Source of the DNA: Hofstenia miamia
Lineage: Eukaryota > Xenacoelomorpha > Acoela
Assembly: GCA_004352715.1 (NCBI GenBank)
Contig: SCFE01000023.1
Coordinates: 1,870,101-1,934,100 of the forward strand
Direction of reading: 5' to 3'
Length of the DNA stretch: 64,000 bases
The notes beneath the pieces are model-generated. The model had not been told where the DNA came from. It worked only from the letters and a program-made list of their open reading frames with translations, and searched no databases. Below are positions 1 to 12,256 of the stretch, one piece after another; the first letter of the stretch is position 1, and every line of letters begins with the position of its first letter. A program made the translations under genes and the position numbers.

Positions 1-481
1 ACACACCCATTTCGCAGAGCATAAAACTACCATAATACTAATTTAATAATACTAAACTTTTAATATGGCGAAGCTCAATAAATTAATGAGAAATCAGAAA
101 AATAATAATGGATAAATTTAATATATTTAATGTGACTCTTCGAATATTGAATTGCGCAATATATCTTAAGCAATATCGTTTCTAATAATTACAAATAATA
201 AATTTTCATAAATATAGAAGTTTTTTTAATACATTCCTCATTTCTTAAATATATTCTTAATACAAATTGATTACTGAAAAAATCATTCTGGGAAAAAATT
301 TAAAAGTATGAATGCCGTATTAATCGATTTGAAGCAATCAATTTTTGCAATGGATCTTGGGAAGAATGTATTTTCCTTGTCTGTTGAAAATTTATAAATT
401 TATAACATACTTATAGTTTTAACAATTGATGTATAGGACTGAAAATATTGTTCAATGTAAACAAAAATATATTTGAAAAAT

Positions 482-521
<40 letters not shown>

Positions 522-640
522 CAATCTATGTGTGTATCCTAACTTAAGACATCGCGAAACCAGTCATCAAATTACTATTAAATTTGGTATGACTATTGCT
601 AAAGCAGGTATTTTTCAAAATTTAGTAAAAAATGAAAAAA
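1..640. other. AT-rich sequence, no gene seen
   Basis: No open frame longer than noise and no recognisable protein on either strand. It contains one (TA)n tract. Ends where the TTAA-flanked piggyBac-like element begins. Confidence 0.5.
484..518. repeat. (TA)n microsatellite
   Basis: About 17 uninterrupted TA units read directly. Similar tracts recur through the window, often next to assembly gaps. Confidence 0.95.
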
Positions 641-804
641 CCACTTAACCCTTATCAGGACTTCTGTCAACATTTTGTTGGATCATGCGCATTTTTATAT
701 TTCAGCAGTAATATAATTATTTTATCCATTCGTATATAAAAAAACGTTGTAAAAATCTAAAATTACAAAGTTTACAGGAATTCTGTTTTTCATACATAAC
801 ATCG

Positions 805-945
805 TTTGAAAAGGGGTGTTGGTATGCTTGAAGAAAATCTGTTGAAAAATTTTAAGTGGACGACAAACAATCTGTGAACTCCTAATTTCTTTTATATTTT
901 CGGCGATATGGCATGTAATAATGCACATATTATTTTGAAGAAAAA
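805..945 (+). pseudogene. piggyBac transposase C-terminal remnant
   Basis: Read from the frame beginning TTTGAAAAGGGG, the plus strand gives a KG-x-GML stretch, one stop, then FFYIFGDMACNNAHIIF. This resembles the piggyBac segment where KGGVD-type residues are followed by an FFNMxDIAxxNAxII-like block. Stops and loss of the Asp make it non-functional. It lies near the left end of the TTAA element although it corresponds to the transposase C-terminus, so the element must be rearranged or deleted inside. The match is from memory of the family and is moderate. Confidence 0.35.
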
Positions 946-2999
946 CGGATATTAACTGAACAAAACTAATTTTTGAAGAATATTTTTTGCTTGCTGAAAA
1001 CCATATTAAAAGTAGTGTTCAACAATCAAACATCAATAAAATTGAAATGCTGGCCGTGGCACCAAATGAATAAATAATCCTAATAACATCAAGTGTCTAT
1101 CAATCACATACAAATAGTCGACATTATGTCTGTGATAAAATAACTGGCCAAATTTTTTATCAGTGTTCTCAGTATGAATTCTTGTTTCACCATATGATTT
1201 GCAAATGAACATCATGCAGAGGCTGTTCTATATAGTTTTACGGTCTTGTTTTAAATACCAGTGGTATTGTTTTGAGTGATTGTACTTTTGTCAGTTTACT
1301 CATGGATTTTGCTATATTAAATGGAGACGAAGAGAAAATTATGTCCTTAACGGATGAATTGGATAATATACCATCCAAAATATAAGAATTTTAAAAACAA
1401 TAATTGAAGCAAGTACAACAGATTTGAAGGCTTCGCGTGGACAATCTAGCGAACCAAATCTCTTAAATATTTCTGTATGTGAAGAGATAAACTCATAATA
1501 GATATAAAGAATGGTAGAGAGTGTAATTGAATAAGGTGAGGGGTTAATCAAGCTGCCTCTATTAATTCGTTAAACGCATTCAAACTATATGTCGGAACAA
1601 CTAATATGACAGCATTTGATATTAAGATGTCTTTGATAAACATTTGTTTTACTACAAATTTTCTTTATCTATGCAGCAAACTTAACCTACAACTCCATCT
1701 ACGCGACCAATAGTATTCTCAAAATTTTAACGCTGTCTAGTGATAGTTTTAGCCAATTTAAGGATTCTTGATCATTTTCCATTTCAAGAATTGATATCTT
1801 TAACCAAAGCCAAACTCTTAATTTTTTTCAGCATTGTAAATTGCATTTATATCTGCAAGATAATGACCGCCGTTACTTTGCATGTACCAAGAAAAACGAA
1901 GTTCAAACCAGTCAGATGAAACAAATTCTGAGAGAACGAACTTAAATGTCTTAACGGAGATTAAATATATAATAAGAAATGTTAAGGATTTAGATGTTGA
2001 AATAGCAACATTAACAGCTTGCTTTGTGTAACTACCTAGTTCAGAATTTTTCCAGGACAATAAATACCCTGAAAAAATGTTCAAGAAATTCAAGTTCTGC
2101 ATTACATAAGACCTAAAAGTATTCATCTAAACAATTTCGACTTTTTGAAGTTGATTTAACAGTAACTATGCGCCAGCATTTTGATACTAAATCAAGGTCT
2201 TTAATTGTAGAAGAATCTATTATACGAATTGCATACGAAAGATTCGTTCATTGGAGAGAATTTGGCATGTTCATTTTAAAAGCAGGTTTTAAAGGCTTTC
2301 CAATCTTTTTTTCGTACAATATTATATCACAAAAAAATTCGAAACTGTCTGTAAGTAAAATAGAAAACGCTTTGAACTGTATATAAGAAAAGTCATGTCT
2401 GCATTAATTGTTAGAATTGCATCATTTTTAAAGCGTTGCAAGAATTGTTAAAAATAAACACAAGAAGTGGACTTTTGTCCTTCGAAAAGCAACGTAATGG
2501 GATTCGATGGTCTTAATTTGATAAGGAATTTGTAATTTCTCGAAATTGTAGCAACAAAATCATTTAATTCAAACGTCCTAATCGCATCGAAAATAAACTT
2601 AATTTTATTTTTCATAACTGATTAAGAAGGTGCTGCAGAAGAAGGAGGTGGAGGGGTGGAATTTTTAAAGAAGTTAAATAATTCAGTAGTCCTAGTAACA
2701 AAGATGGGCTCGAATTTGATTTTTTTACCTCATCGTACCTTTGAATAAGGCAATTTTGTAATAAAATCATCATTGGTAAAATGCATTGAACAGATTAGTG
2801 TATATTCAGTAATATTTATTAATTTTTTGTGTCATTGATTCCTATTCTCTGCATTTGTAGGAAAACGATGCAACGTAACCCTTTAGAAATTGGGGTTATC
2901 AAGCTGTACACAATGGTATGAAGCACTTGATTGGGATCGTAGTCGCGTTTAAATGTAATAAACCGATAAGTGAAAGCATCATTAACACACACAACACTC

Positions 3000-3198
3000 T
3001 TAACCCTTTGGCTCCCACTGATTGTCTATGCTAGCAGTGTGCAGATTTATACAGCTTTCCCATTTTGCTTTGGTAACAATTAACAAAAATGTTGAATTAG
3101 AACCCCTGTAATGGCAGTAAAGAACTTCTCTAAGATTCCAATCATGAAAAACTTTTTATATCATTTGGACTAGTCGAATTTGGCAGCCAAAGTGCTAA
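3000..3198. mobile_element. TTAA-type MITE (about 190 bp)
   Basis: Starts after TTAA at 3000-3003 with CCCTTTGGCTCCCA and ends with an inverted counterpart TGGCAGCCAAAGTG followed by CTAA, a one-base variant of the target site. The size and ends fit a non-autonomous piggyBac-like element. No coding capacity. Confidence 0.5.
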
Positions 3199-3402
3199 AC
3201 GAGAACAGAAATGAATTACGCCGCGTACTGTGCAAACACAATGATCCCATGATTATAGCAGAACTCTAGGGTATATTGCACCAACAAATAACAAGATTTG
3301 TAATATATGCCCTGTAAGTTTTAATGTCCATTATCAATTATAAACAACGGTAAAAATAGTTTATGTATTCTAGTATATATTTATAGTATTTACAATAATA
3401 TA

Positions 3403-3864
3403 CAGTCGCGAGTAAAAGTTTGGAACATTCTGAGTTTTATATACAAAACAAAATAATTTCCATAAAATTCTTTTATTATGTAAAAACAAGTTTTGTGAAC
3501 GATGCAAAACAACAAAATACATGATGTAAACAAGTAAATCGAACTTAATTCTGTAGTTCAATTAGTTAATATTTTGTATGACTTCTGTGTTACTTCAGGC
3601 ACTTCAACAAACGGGTGGGGATTGAGTGGATCAACTTTCGCAGATAATCCGAAGTAATCTTGTGCTCCCATATTTGCTTTATTTTTCCTCGCAAGTCATC
3701 TGTTGATGTTGGTCTCAGTTTTGCGACTTCTTTTTTACCAACATCCCAACTATTTTCAATGGGATTGTTGTCAGGGTCATTAATAGTAGTGTTGCTTGAC
3801 ATGAAGCAAAACCCACATTAAAAATTTGTTTTTAGTAAATGTTCCATACTTTTGCTCGCGACAG
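3403..3864. mobile_element. Short Tc1-type element, 462 bp
   Basis: Bounded by TA on both sides. The left end CAGTCGCGAGTAAAAGTTTG matches the inverted right end CTGTCGCGAGCAAAAGTATG, giving about 25 bp of terminal inverted repeat. Inside is only the C-terminal part of a minus-strand transposase (3590-3802), so it is a deletion derivative of a Tc1 element. It sits inside the larger TTAA element and is therefore younger. Confidence 0.8.
3590..3802 (-). pseudogene. Tc1 transposase C-terminal fragment
   Basis: About 70 residues containing DPDNNPIENSWD, the block that carries the third catalytic residue (Glu) of the DD34E triad, followed by a lysine-rich tail. The N-terminal DNA-binding region and the first two Asp residues are absent, so no activity is expected. 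It fills most of the 462-bp TA-flanked element. Confidence 0.75.
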
Positions 3865-3870
3865 TATATT

Positions 3871-5147
3871 TTGAAATGTTCTGTTGATTTATACAGATAT
3901 TATAATGATGTCAACAAAATGTTGACAGAAGTCAGACATCTTGCTGGTTCTGTGTCCTAATAGAGGTTAAAAAGATTATATCTAATATCTCAGTATTTAT
4001 TTATTGATATAGCTACAACGTAAAACAAAGCTAAAATGAATGTCAAATAGCTGTTTTCAATGCTATTACTTTATAGAATAGACCGAGTTTTTATAATCGC
4101 TGAAACATGTGTAGGAACCAGAGATGTTAATAGGCTACTTTTTATTGATCCAATACCCATTTGACCCATCAGTGCGTAGACGCATGATCCACTTCACCCA
4201 TTATTTTGCAAATTCCGATACATTTGACCTATCCGCTATAGCAAATACCAACTATAAAAACAGCATACCTATATAATAACGATTACTAAAACAATGAAAA
4301 TACAAAATGGTGAAATAAACCTAGTGTTATTTGGAATAACTCTTTAATAACTGGAATAACCGAACGTTGATCAATTTTACCCATGTCAGATTGATGACTT
4401 GGTCCATAATCAATTTTATCTAATTGTTCAATTTGATTCAAGACCCACTAGCATATCTGGTCGGAACTTTAACGCCTAACTTTTTTATAGGATTGTTGTT
4501 TATCCCAAAGCTAAAATTGTTCCGCATCTTTACATATTTCATCCGAATTCTTTAATTTCAATTGTAAATCAGATCTTTCATAATCTTCCATATTTTTTCC
4601 AATGCAAGCAGATCTAGGTGAAAGGGGCCTTTGAGGTACCCCATATTGACAACAGATCAATTTTGGAATGCGTACTTTCCTTCAAAAGTTAGTGCACCGT
4701 TCAATTTCAAAAAATTTGAAAAAATTGGAAATAGTAATGAAAATTCCCTAATTTCATTTTTGCGCGCACTTTTATAAACATGCATTGAAAGAGGAATTGA
4801 AAGAATACACATTATTGTGGCCTAAAATTGGATATGTCAATTCTTTAACACAATTAGAGTTATATATATTTACTTGTAATAGTAAACTCCAGACGAATAT
4901 TGCTAAAACCAGAAATTTAGTACAATTTCTCACAACTGATGAGATGTTAGCATCAAACCACAAATAAATCTAAATAAGTTTGATGTTACAACGATTATAC
5001 TCGGTTCTGGCTCTAAGCCCTCGATATGTTGCTTTCTCCGTAATGTTTAGATTGAAAAATACGTAAACTGACTTTTTTCTATATTCTATGTAAACACAAC
5101 GTGTAATAATTAGGCGTTTTAATTATTTGTATAATTAGCAATAATTT
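3871..5147. other. Non-coding flank, nothing recognised
   Basis: AT-rich DNA with only short chance frames on both strands (for example around 4772-4967). I found no transposon ends or exon with convincing splice sites. Confidence 0.4.
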
Positions 5148-5154
5148 AGCAATA

Positions 5155-6471
5155 ATGACGCTTGGAAATGGTATTTCGCTGAACAACTGCGAAATCATCC
5201 GGCCCATGATGACGATTGACAACGCCAGTCAAACCTGTGAATCTATAGAACTTGAGGTCAATCTGAAAATGGCTGATTTTGCCGATGCTGAAATCTACAT
5301 TTATCTTAAAACTCTTCCAAATTGGGCGCAGAAACTAGCTGTGGCTTCTATCACGGACAAACCTGACTGCAGCAATTCGCGCTCAAAAAGATCTGTTGAA
5401 GCATGCAACAATATCAAACTGGATATCTTTGAGTTAACACAGCAAGAAATCTGCAAATGTTTGCAAATGCTGGTACCTATTTGTCCATACGGAGATTGTG
5501 TTAGTGACTACAATTCCGAAGACTGTAATGAATACAAAAACTGCATTTCAAAATATTTTAACATAAACTGCACTCACTATCAAAAGGTTTCTGTGAGAAC
5601 CAACGTATTTAAGTCAAATATTAATGAATACACCGCGGCTACTCTCAATCTTGTACGTGAAATGTATGAAATAGAACCGACTACCACCCTTCCACCGATA
5701 GATGAAGATGTAGTAGCCGACGTCTGCGATCTCATTGCAAAAGTTCTTTCAGAAAATGTGGCAATTGATACGCCACCATTTCGGATGTACACAATTAAGG
5801 GGACGGGGAATTGGATTGATAGAAAGGTTGTTTCTTTTAGTACACAAATAATGCCTCATGATTCAGGTGTTTGGGGGCTTATTACAGAGTCATACTCACA
5901 AATGGAGGAAAAACTAAATACAAGTGTTGGCACTAAAAGCAATTTGAAACTTCTTTCGGAAATGATCAACGAATATTCATGGTCTTTTGCCTCTTCCGAC
6001 ATTCCTCCATACATTTCAATCTCAACTCAACAGTTCAAGAGCGAAGGAGTTCTAGTTAGTACCAGAATCAACCAGGAACGAACGTTCATTAATGGCAACG
6101 ACAAATCAAGGGTTAACATTAAAGTTCGCTGGAAAGATGGATACAAGTTTATTGGTGATGAGACCTTAGCATTAACAGTATGGGGTTTAATAGCCCAATG
6201 CACTGGCTTATTGTTGATGTTAGAACGAGCATGGCAGACGTACTTAAGACTTAAAGGAAGAGTAAAACAACTATGTTCTAACAAGAACAAAACAAAACCA
6301 AAACTAGAAGATGAAGATCTCAAATCTCTTCCCTCGACATCAACTATAACTGAGTACCGATGTGAGGAAGGAAGTGATACTGACGACAGGTGGAAAAATG
6401 TCGAACTAACTATTCCAAAAACCAATCCTCAAAAGGAATCAGGAGCTATGGAAGAAATCCACAGTCTTTAG
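5155..6471 (+). CDS. Membrane protein with furin-type site, possibly DEG/ENaC-like (terminal exon)
   Basis: A 438-codon open frame, far longer than chance here and with balanced codon use. The first ~335 residues are Cys-rich (for example CKCLQMLVPICPYGDC) with N-glycosylation sequons (NCTH, NTSV), so they look extracellular. RSKR followed by Ser-Val near residue 79 is a furin-type cleavage motif. One hydrophobic segment (about 337-355, LTVWGLIAQCTGLLLM) is followed by a basic stretch and an acidic, Ser-rich ~80-residue tail that looks cytoplasmic. This layout fits the C-terminal half of a DEG/ENaC channel (ectodomain, second membrane helix), and ENaC subunits have furin sites, but the G-x-S selectivity motif is not evident. 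No signal peptide follows the ATG, and TTTAG just before 5148 could be a splice acceptor, so upstream exons probably exist. An AATAAA lies near 6866. It may instead be an unrelated single-pass protein. Confidence 0.55.
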   Translation: MTLGNGISLNNCEIIRPMMTIDNASQTCESIELEVNLKMADFADAEIYIYLKTLPNWAQKLAVASITDKPDCSNSRSKRSVEACNNIKLDIFELTQQEICKCLQMLVPICPYGDCVSDYNSEDCNEYKNCISKYFNINCTHYQKVSVRTNVFKSNINEYTAATLNLVREMYEIEPTTTLPPIDEDVVADVCDLIAKVLSENVAIDTPPFRMYTIKGTGNWIDRKVVSFSTQIMPHDSGVWGLITESYSQMEEKLNTSVGTKSNLKLLSEMINEYSWSFASSDIPPYISISTQQFKSEGVLVSTRINQERTFINGNDKSRVNIKVRWKDGYKFIGDETLALTVWGLIAQCTGLLLMLERAWQTYLRLKGRVKQLCSNKNKTKPKLEDEDLKSLPSTSTITEYRCEEGSDTDDRWKNVELTIPKTNPQKESGAMEEIHSL

Positions 6472-7800
6472 CAAAACATGGATATAATTTAGCGCTTTAA
6501 TTCAAACTTGTTGTATGTTTTCCATCAATGTTTTTGTATTGTTAAACAATCAATTTAGATAACATAGTGCATCAAATAAGAAAACAAATTTTAGTGTTTT
6601 GTGATTCGTTGCTAATATCTTTAAAAGAATCTTATAAAAGTATATACATTTGGAAGTAGCAGGTGTGGTGTATAATCACTATGACATAAAGGTATGTATA
6701 TTACAAACACAATGTGACAAAATAATAACTAACAGTGAGTGAAAGATAAACAAATATTTACAGGCAAATCTACCATATCAATTTGTTTATGATGTATAAT
6801 TACCAGCAACAACAAAAGCAGCAGGTGTGATGAGTATTAAGAAAAAGATTTTTATAAAACACGCTAAATAAATGTGAAAACACTCTTTTTATTATTGCTC
6901 CTAGACGAATTATTGAATATTTAAATATACCTAATGCAAATCAAATCGAAAATTTAGATACCAAAAAAGCCATTTATAGTGTGAATTTAAAAGGATTTAA
7001 AAGTGCAGCCAGGCCTATGACAATTACAGGCACCTACTTATAGAGAGAAATGAGCGTTCTCTTATAAAGGTTTGGAAAACTTGGCAAAAAAATTCCAAAT
7101 TAGTGCCAAGCACTTGGATTTCATTTGCAAATTGATTCCAAAGATTTGGCAATTATTTGCCAAATAAATGGCGAATTTTCCACATAATTTGGCAAATATT
7201 TGCAAATCCTTCCAAACTTTTGTTGAACGATTTTACAAATCTCTAAGAATTACCAATGGAATTTAGGTAGCATATCTAATTTCTATCGAACTAATTTATG
7301 TTCAAATTTTAACTAGCAGTTGACAGAGATGTTGTTATGTTGTATACAACAACAGCATTGACCCACTACTGATTAAGTAATGGCCTGAAACCATAAATTG
7401 CCAACAAATGATAATAAATTGTTGAGATTTCATTTAACATCATAATTGATTACGTACTAAAATTTTTGTGATTGTAGAAAATTGTATTGTATATGTTTCA
7501 TAATATGCTTAAAATTTTGACCGCAATACATTATCGACACATGCCAAATTGGTGGAACTAGACAGGTGTGATCTCTAAAACTCTACTATACATGCTACAT
7601 TCTGTATAGACGTTATTATTATTTAAATTGATTTTTTTCATTGAGAATGGATAGCTAACTAAAATTCTGAATATGCCCTCCAATATCACGATATTATATT
7701 TTAAATTAGTTAACGTTTAACAGAAATTAAAATCGCTGTTGAAAAAACTTCATTAATGTTCGCTTTGTTCCGCAAATAGTTATAGTCTCTGTCAAACAAA
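6472..7800. other. 3' flank and repeat-rich spacer
   Basis: Follows the stop of the membrane-protein exon. It holds a likely polyadenylation signal near 6866 and an imperfect palindromic block at 7071-7220. No other gene seen. Confidence 0.4.
7071..7220. repeat. Palindromic MITE-like block
   Basis: Begins AAAGGTTTGGAAAACTTGGCAA and ends with a near-inverse (TTGCAAATCCTTCCAAACTTTTG). Inside, TTTGGCAA / TTGCCAAA words recur on both strands. This looks like a small foldback element. No target duplication was identified. Confidence 0.4.
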
Positions 7801-7811
7801 GGTTAGTGACC

Positions 7812-8472
7812 TAGGGCCCTGCGAGTACTCGAAATTTCGAGTCGAGTCGAGTCCTTGACTCGACTTGAAATTTAAGCATTTACAATTTTCGAATGGGGTC
7901 GAATAAACTTGAGTAGTCTAAATTTGATACTGAATTGCAAATTGCGTGTTTTCCTAATTGAAAGAAATATATATAATATTTTGATTGAAAAACCTTTCTA
8001 CAAAATTTTTTTTCATGGCCTATTGTGGCTCGGCCATATTTTCTAACGAACAATCATAACTAGCATCAAAGTGTTCGAATTGATTGATATCACATCGGTA
8101 GATTCTCCCTGCTAAGTGTAAGATTAAGCTGAAGGTGTTTCCAATTTTTAACATAAAATGTTTCAGTTTTCAGTCATTCATAAAAGCGATGTAAAACCTC
8201 ATTAGCTTTCAAGTTGATAAACCAAATAATAATAGACAGGTATTGCTTTCTTGAATTTAATTTAACGGCGTTGATTGATTAATATGCTATCCTATAATTT
8301 GTAATTACTAATTTTTAACCACTATAAATGATACAATTCATTTTTTATACTGATAAGATAGTTGATTAAATAGTGACTTCACATTTATGATATTGATTGG
8401 CCGATGTGCGTAAACAAGGTTCAAGATTCGAAATCCGACTCGACTCGAATAAAAACATCTCGACTTGCAGGG
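7812..8472. repeat. Terminal inverted-repeat element with CTCGACTCGA ends
   Basis: The left side (CCCTGCGAGTACTCGAAATTTC, then repeated GAGTC words) is matched in inverse on the right (GACTCGACTCGAA ... CGACTTGCAGGG). The interior is about 600 bp of AT-rich non-coding DNA. No clear target duplication, so the superfamily is open; a hAT-type MITE is one option. Confidence 0.45.
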
Positions 8473-9087
8473 TACTATAATCATTATAGTATAATGACCC
8501 CAATCCTGGCATTGACTTCCGGTTTACATACGGCCAATAAGCAGATACCTTTTTTATATAAAGCCTTGCTTAAAAGATAAAATACTAAAAAATTTGCTTT
8601 AAGAAGCTTCAGCCAAATGAAACAGCCCAATTAAATAACCGAAATTTATAAAAAAGAGTTTTAAAAAAAAATTTTTCCCTTAAATTGTTTCCTTTCAAAA
8701 TAAAATTTGTAAAAAATAAAGCTAACAAATCAAACAAAGGTAAAATTTAAGAAAAAAAATTTACCTAATGAAAATTCCTTAAATAAATTAAGAGTGCGAA
8801 TTTCTAATGCATTCATTTCTGACATTGAAATTTTAAAACGAAGGCAAAAAGGATAAAAAAACCTCATTTTAACAAGTTAGTATTAAAAAAAACAGGTTTT
8901 GACAAAAGGCCATTACCAGTAGGGAATTTGTTCCTAATACAAAAAACTAGAAGTACCCTTTGGCGTTGCCTGTTTTATTTAAAGCTGTTGTGAAATGGGA
9001 TTGGGAGGTTTCATTAATTCGTTCAGCTTTCTCGGCATGGTTTTTACATTTTGTAAGTTGTTTTTTACAGCCATTTAGTAATTTCTC
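8473..9087. other. AT-rich spacer
   Basis: Low-complexity A/T runs and no supported gene. Lies between the inverted-repeat element and the small minus-strand exon. Confidence 0.4.
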
Positions 9088-9231
9088 TTAATTGTCACGT
9101 CCGGTTCTGACGGTTTCCGCTTCCCTTCGGTTAGAAGAGAGGGTTTGCCGAGAACGTTTTCCACAGGCGGTTAACTGTGATTGGTAAGTTGCCAACTCTG
9201 AACGTAGACGTTTGATTTCAGTTTGACTGAC
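9088..9231 (-). CDS. Putative C-terminal exon with a short coiled coil, unknown gene
   Basis: On the minus strand a TTTTATAG acceptor is followed by 47 sense codons and TAA. The translation starts VSQTEIKRLRSELATYQSQL, heptad-like with Leu/Ile spacing typical of a coiled coil, then a basic Ser/Arg/Glu tail ending RTGRDN. GC content is clearly above its surroundings, which suggests coding. It lies on the same strand as the SLC5 exon at 9760-9928, but it does not resemble an SLC5 C-terminus and its phase (0) does not fit that exon's end (phase 2). It could be the last exon of another gene or a chance frame. No other exon of it was found. Confidence 0.4.
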   Translation of the reverse strand, partial: VSQTEIKRLRSELATYQSQLTACGKRSRQTLSSNRREAETVRTGRDN

Positions 9232-9651
9232 CTATAAAATATGAATTTAAATGCGAGCTGCTTCATTTCAAAATAACAAACGCTACTTTTGCGTTTATTT
9301 GAAAGACAAGACTGATCAAAGTACCCACATAGGTAAAATACATAGCTACTAAATGTAAAATGTTTTACTGTTTTACAAGGTGTAAATCATTGGGCATTCA
9401 AAAAGAAATATATAACTAAATGCATTAAAAATGGTGGTTTTCGATTTTCTGTTTTCCATCAAATTTATTGAATAAATCTTTAGTTTAATCCTGTCAAAAA
9501 CAGGCTCCGCGAATAACAACATATTGAAATTATAAGTTCGCAATTATCTTGTTTAATGGTATCGAAGTATCGAAATCCGAGTTTTTAAACTCGACTTGAT
9601 TTCGGGTTAGAATGCAAGTTTGTTGGTTTGTTTCGTTTCGAATGGGGTTTG

Positions 9652-9654
<3 letters not shown>

Positions 9655-9700
<46 letters not shown>
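9655..9700. repeat. (TA)n microsatellite
   Basis: About 23 TA units, just beyond the 3' side of the minus-strand SLC5 exon. Confidence 0.95.
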
Positions 9701-9702
<2 letters not shown>

Positions 9703-9759
9703 AGCCTAGAAATTTATGGACAAATTTGATTCAAAGATATAAAAGTAATAAGGTATTAC

Positions 9760-9928
9760 ATGCACAAAATAAAATTAGCTGTTGCGAAATATAGATAGTG
9801 AATTTCGCGAAGAAAAAATGGACGCCTGTCTGCTTCAGTGCAACTCCCAGCCTGACTTTGATAATAAATATCAAGAGCAAATCTTCCCAAACCAAGAAAC
9901 ATCCCTACTAACAAGCCAACAAATGCAC
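9760..9928 (-). CDS. SLC5 (SGLT-type) sodium/solute cotransporter, internal exon
   Basis: A 169-bp exon with acceptor CTTTAG (phase 2 start) and donor GTAATA (phase 2 end). The 55 codons read AFVGLLVGMFLGLGRFALDI, then a Cys-containing loop, RRPFFLREIHYLYFA and nine more residues. The order 'GAFxG-L-x-G..., SC, x-RP..., HYLYFA' is the conserved late-transmembrane region of SGLT/SMIT cotransporters, which couple Na+ entry to sugar or inositol uptake at the plasma membrane. The next expected exon (TxPIP region) is not found downstream on this strand, but fits the plus-strand exon at 27546 exactly in phase and length. The family call is strong; the exact substrate cannot be told. Confidence 0.8.
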
Positions 9929-10127
9929 CTAAAGTAAATTAAAATTTTTCTAAATAACGATTAGCAATGATGTTAGATAATACAGAGGTCGTAATGACAA
10001 TCATTCAAATGTATCTAAATGATAACATAGATTAACAAAAAATGGAATGAATTCAGTTCGGATAACAATACCATTGGACTCATGCAATTTATTAAAAAAC
10101 TTTCAACTAAATTACAAAAGTCAATAG

Positions 10128-10508
10128 CAGACTTGTCAACGAGGCGAGCTTCTAACGAGCCGAGCCGAGCTTGAGAAGAGTATTGGATATACAACGAGCC
10201 CAAAACGAGCCGTTTTTAAGCAAACCAAATTTATAGTGCTGCTTGTTAATTTGATTATGCAGATTTTTCTTAAGTTTTGATTCAATGTTCCTTACTTATA
10301 ATCGTATTTTAGAAATGTTTATTAAATAATAGGAAGAGCAATTGAAAAAATTCTGAGAGCACAATATTTTAAAAAAAATACCGAGTAGAAACTAGCCTCA
10401 TTGAACGATTTTATGTGGCGAGCCGAGCCGAGCCGGGCCGAAATTACTCAAATTTTAAGCGACCCGACCCGAGCCGAGCTTAGAAGTTACGGCTCGTTGA
10501 CAAGTCTG
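10128..10508. mobile_element. hAT-type MITE, 381 bp
   Basis: The 8-bp direct repeat GTCAATAG flanks it perfectly (10120-10127 and 10509-10516). The ends are inverted repeats, CAGACTTGTCAACGAG on the left and CTCGTTGACAAGTCTG on the right, followed inward by GAGCC-rich subterminal words (GAGCCGAGCCGAGC). The 8-bp duplication and CAG...CTG ends are hAT hallmarks. No transposase inside. Confidence 0.9.
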
Positions 10509-10622
10509 GTCAATAGTAAACTTAATTTGAAATATTTGGGACATATCAAAATATTAAGTCATCCCTTCTTGTTATACCAAAAATATTACTCTCAAATCCA
10601 AATATCACCATTTGCAGGCATA

Positions 10623-10834
10623 CACTTATGCTCATATTTATTGGCACGGGCTAACAAAACTCTAATTTTGTCTTATAAATCCTAAAAAAAGGTTAAATAA
10701 AAGAAAACCACAATGTATATTATGTATTTTAAACTGCCCTTTCCGATGCAGCAATCGGATTTCAGAAAAAATAAATAACAAAGAAACTACAAACAAAATT
10801 GTAAAAAAAGCTTGTTCAAAATTATTGACACGGC
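10623..10834 (+). repeat. Left IR/DR of the Tc1 element
   Basis: Outer direct repeat at the tip (CTCATATTTATTGGCACGG) and inner copy near 10814-10833 (TTCAAAATTATTGACACGG). Matches the right repeat in inverse at roughly 95 percent by eye. Confidence 0.9.
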
Positions 10835-11005
10835 TTTCTTTTTCTTTTAGTATCAGTATAATATCAATTAATTTCAGGTTTACATGCTTTCTGAACTTTT
10901 TATAGTCATATTATGCTTCTTTAACGCTAATTCCGTGAATAATTTTTTTTTCAGATAATTTTTATATAGCGATTTATTAAAGTATTATAAGTGACTAAAT
11001 TATAA

Positions 11006-12040
<1,035 letters not shown>

Positions 12041-12044
12041 ATAA

Positions 12045-12256
12045 ACCGTGCCAATAATTTTGAACAAGCGTTTTTTACAGTTTTGTTTTTAGTTTCTTTG
12101 TTAATTATTTTTTCTGAAATCCGATTGCTGCATCAGAAAGGGCAGTTTAAAACACGTAATATACATTGTGGTTTTCTTTTATTTAACCTTTTTTTAGGAT
12201 TTATAAGACAAAATTAGAGTTTTGTTAGACCGTGCCAATAAATATGAGCATGAGTG
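12045..12256 (-). repeat. Right IR/DR of the Tc1 element
   Basis: Inverse of the left repeat, with inner core CCGTGCCAATAATTTTGAAC at 12046 and outer core CCGTGCCAATAAATATGAGC ending in GAGTG, followed by the TA target. Confidence 0.9.

Larger units (their letters stand above)
645..3970. mobile_element. piggyBac-like element, decayed, with nested insertions
   Basis: Both ends carry a perfect TTAA (645-648 and 3967-3970), the piggyBac target duplication. Just inside are 13-bp inverted ends (CCCTTATCAGGAC on the left, CCTCTATTAGGAC read inward on the right). A 19-bp internal inverted repeat, TTCTGTCAACATTTTGTTG, lies at both ends: directly next to the left terminal repeat, but about 23 bp inside the right one. 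Asymmetric spacing between terminal and internal repeats is a known piggyBac feature. The interior has no intact transposase and holds two younger elements (3004-3194 and 3403-3864). The boundaries are seen; the family assignment is inference from this architecture. Confidence 0.6.

Noticed and set aside
6027-6425. Minus-strand 132-codon frame
   Set aside because: Antisense shadow of the membrane-protein exon at 5155-6471.
9481-9520. Minus-strand LLFAEPVFDRIKL resembling the SLC5 TxPIP block
   Set aside because: A stop precedes it without any splice acceptor in between, and the following residues do not match; the plus-strand exon at 27546 is a far better fit.
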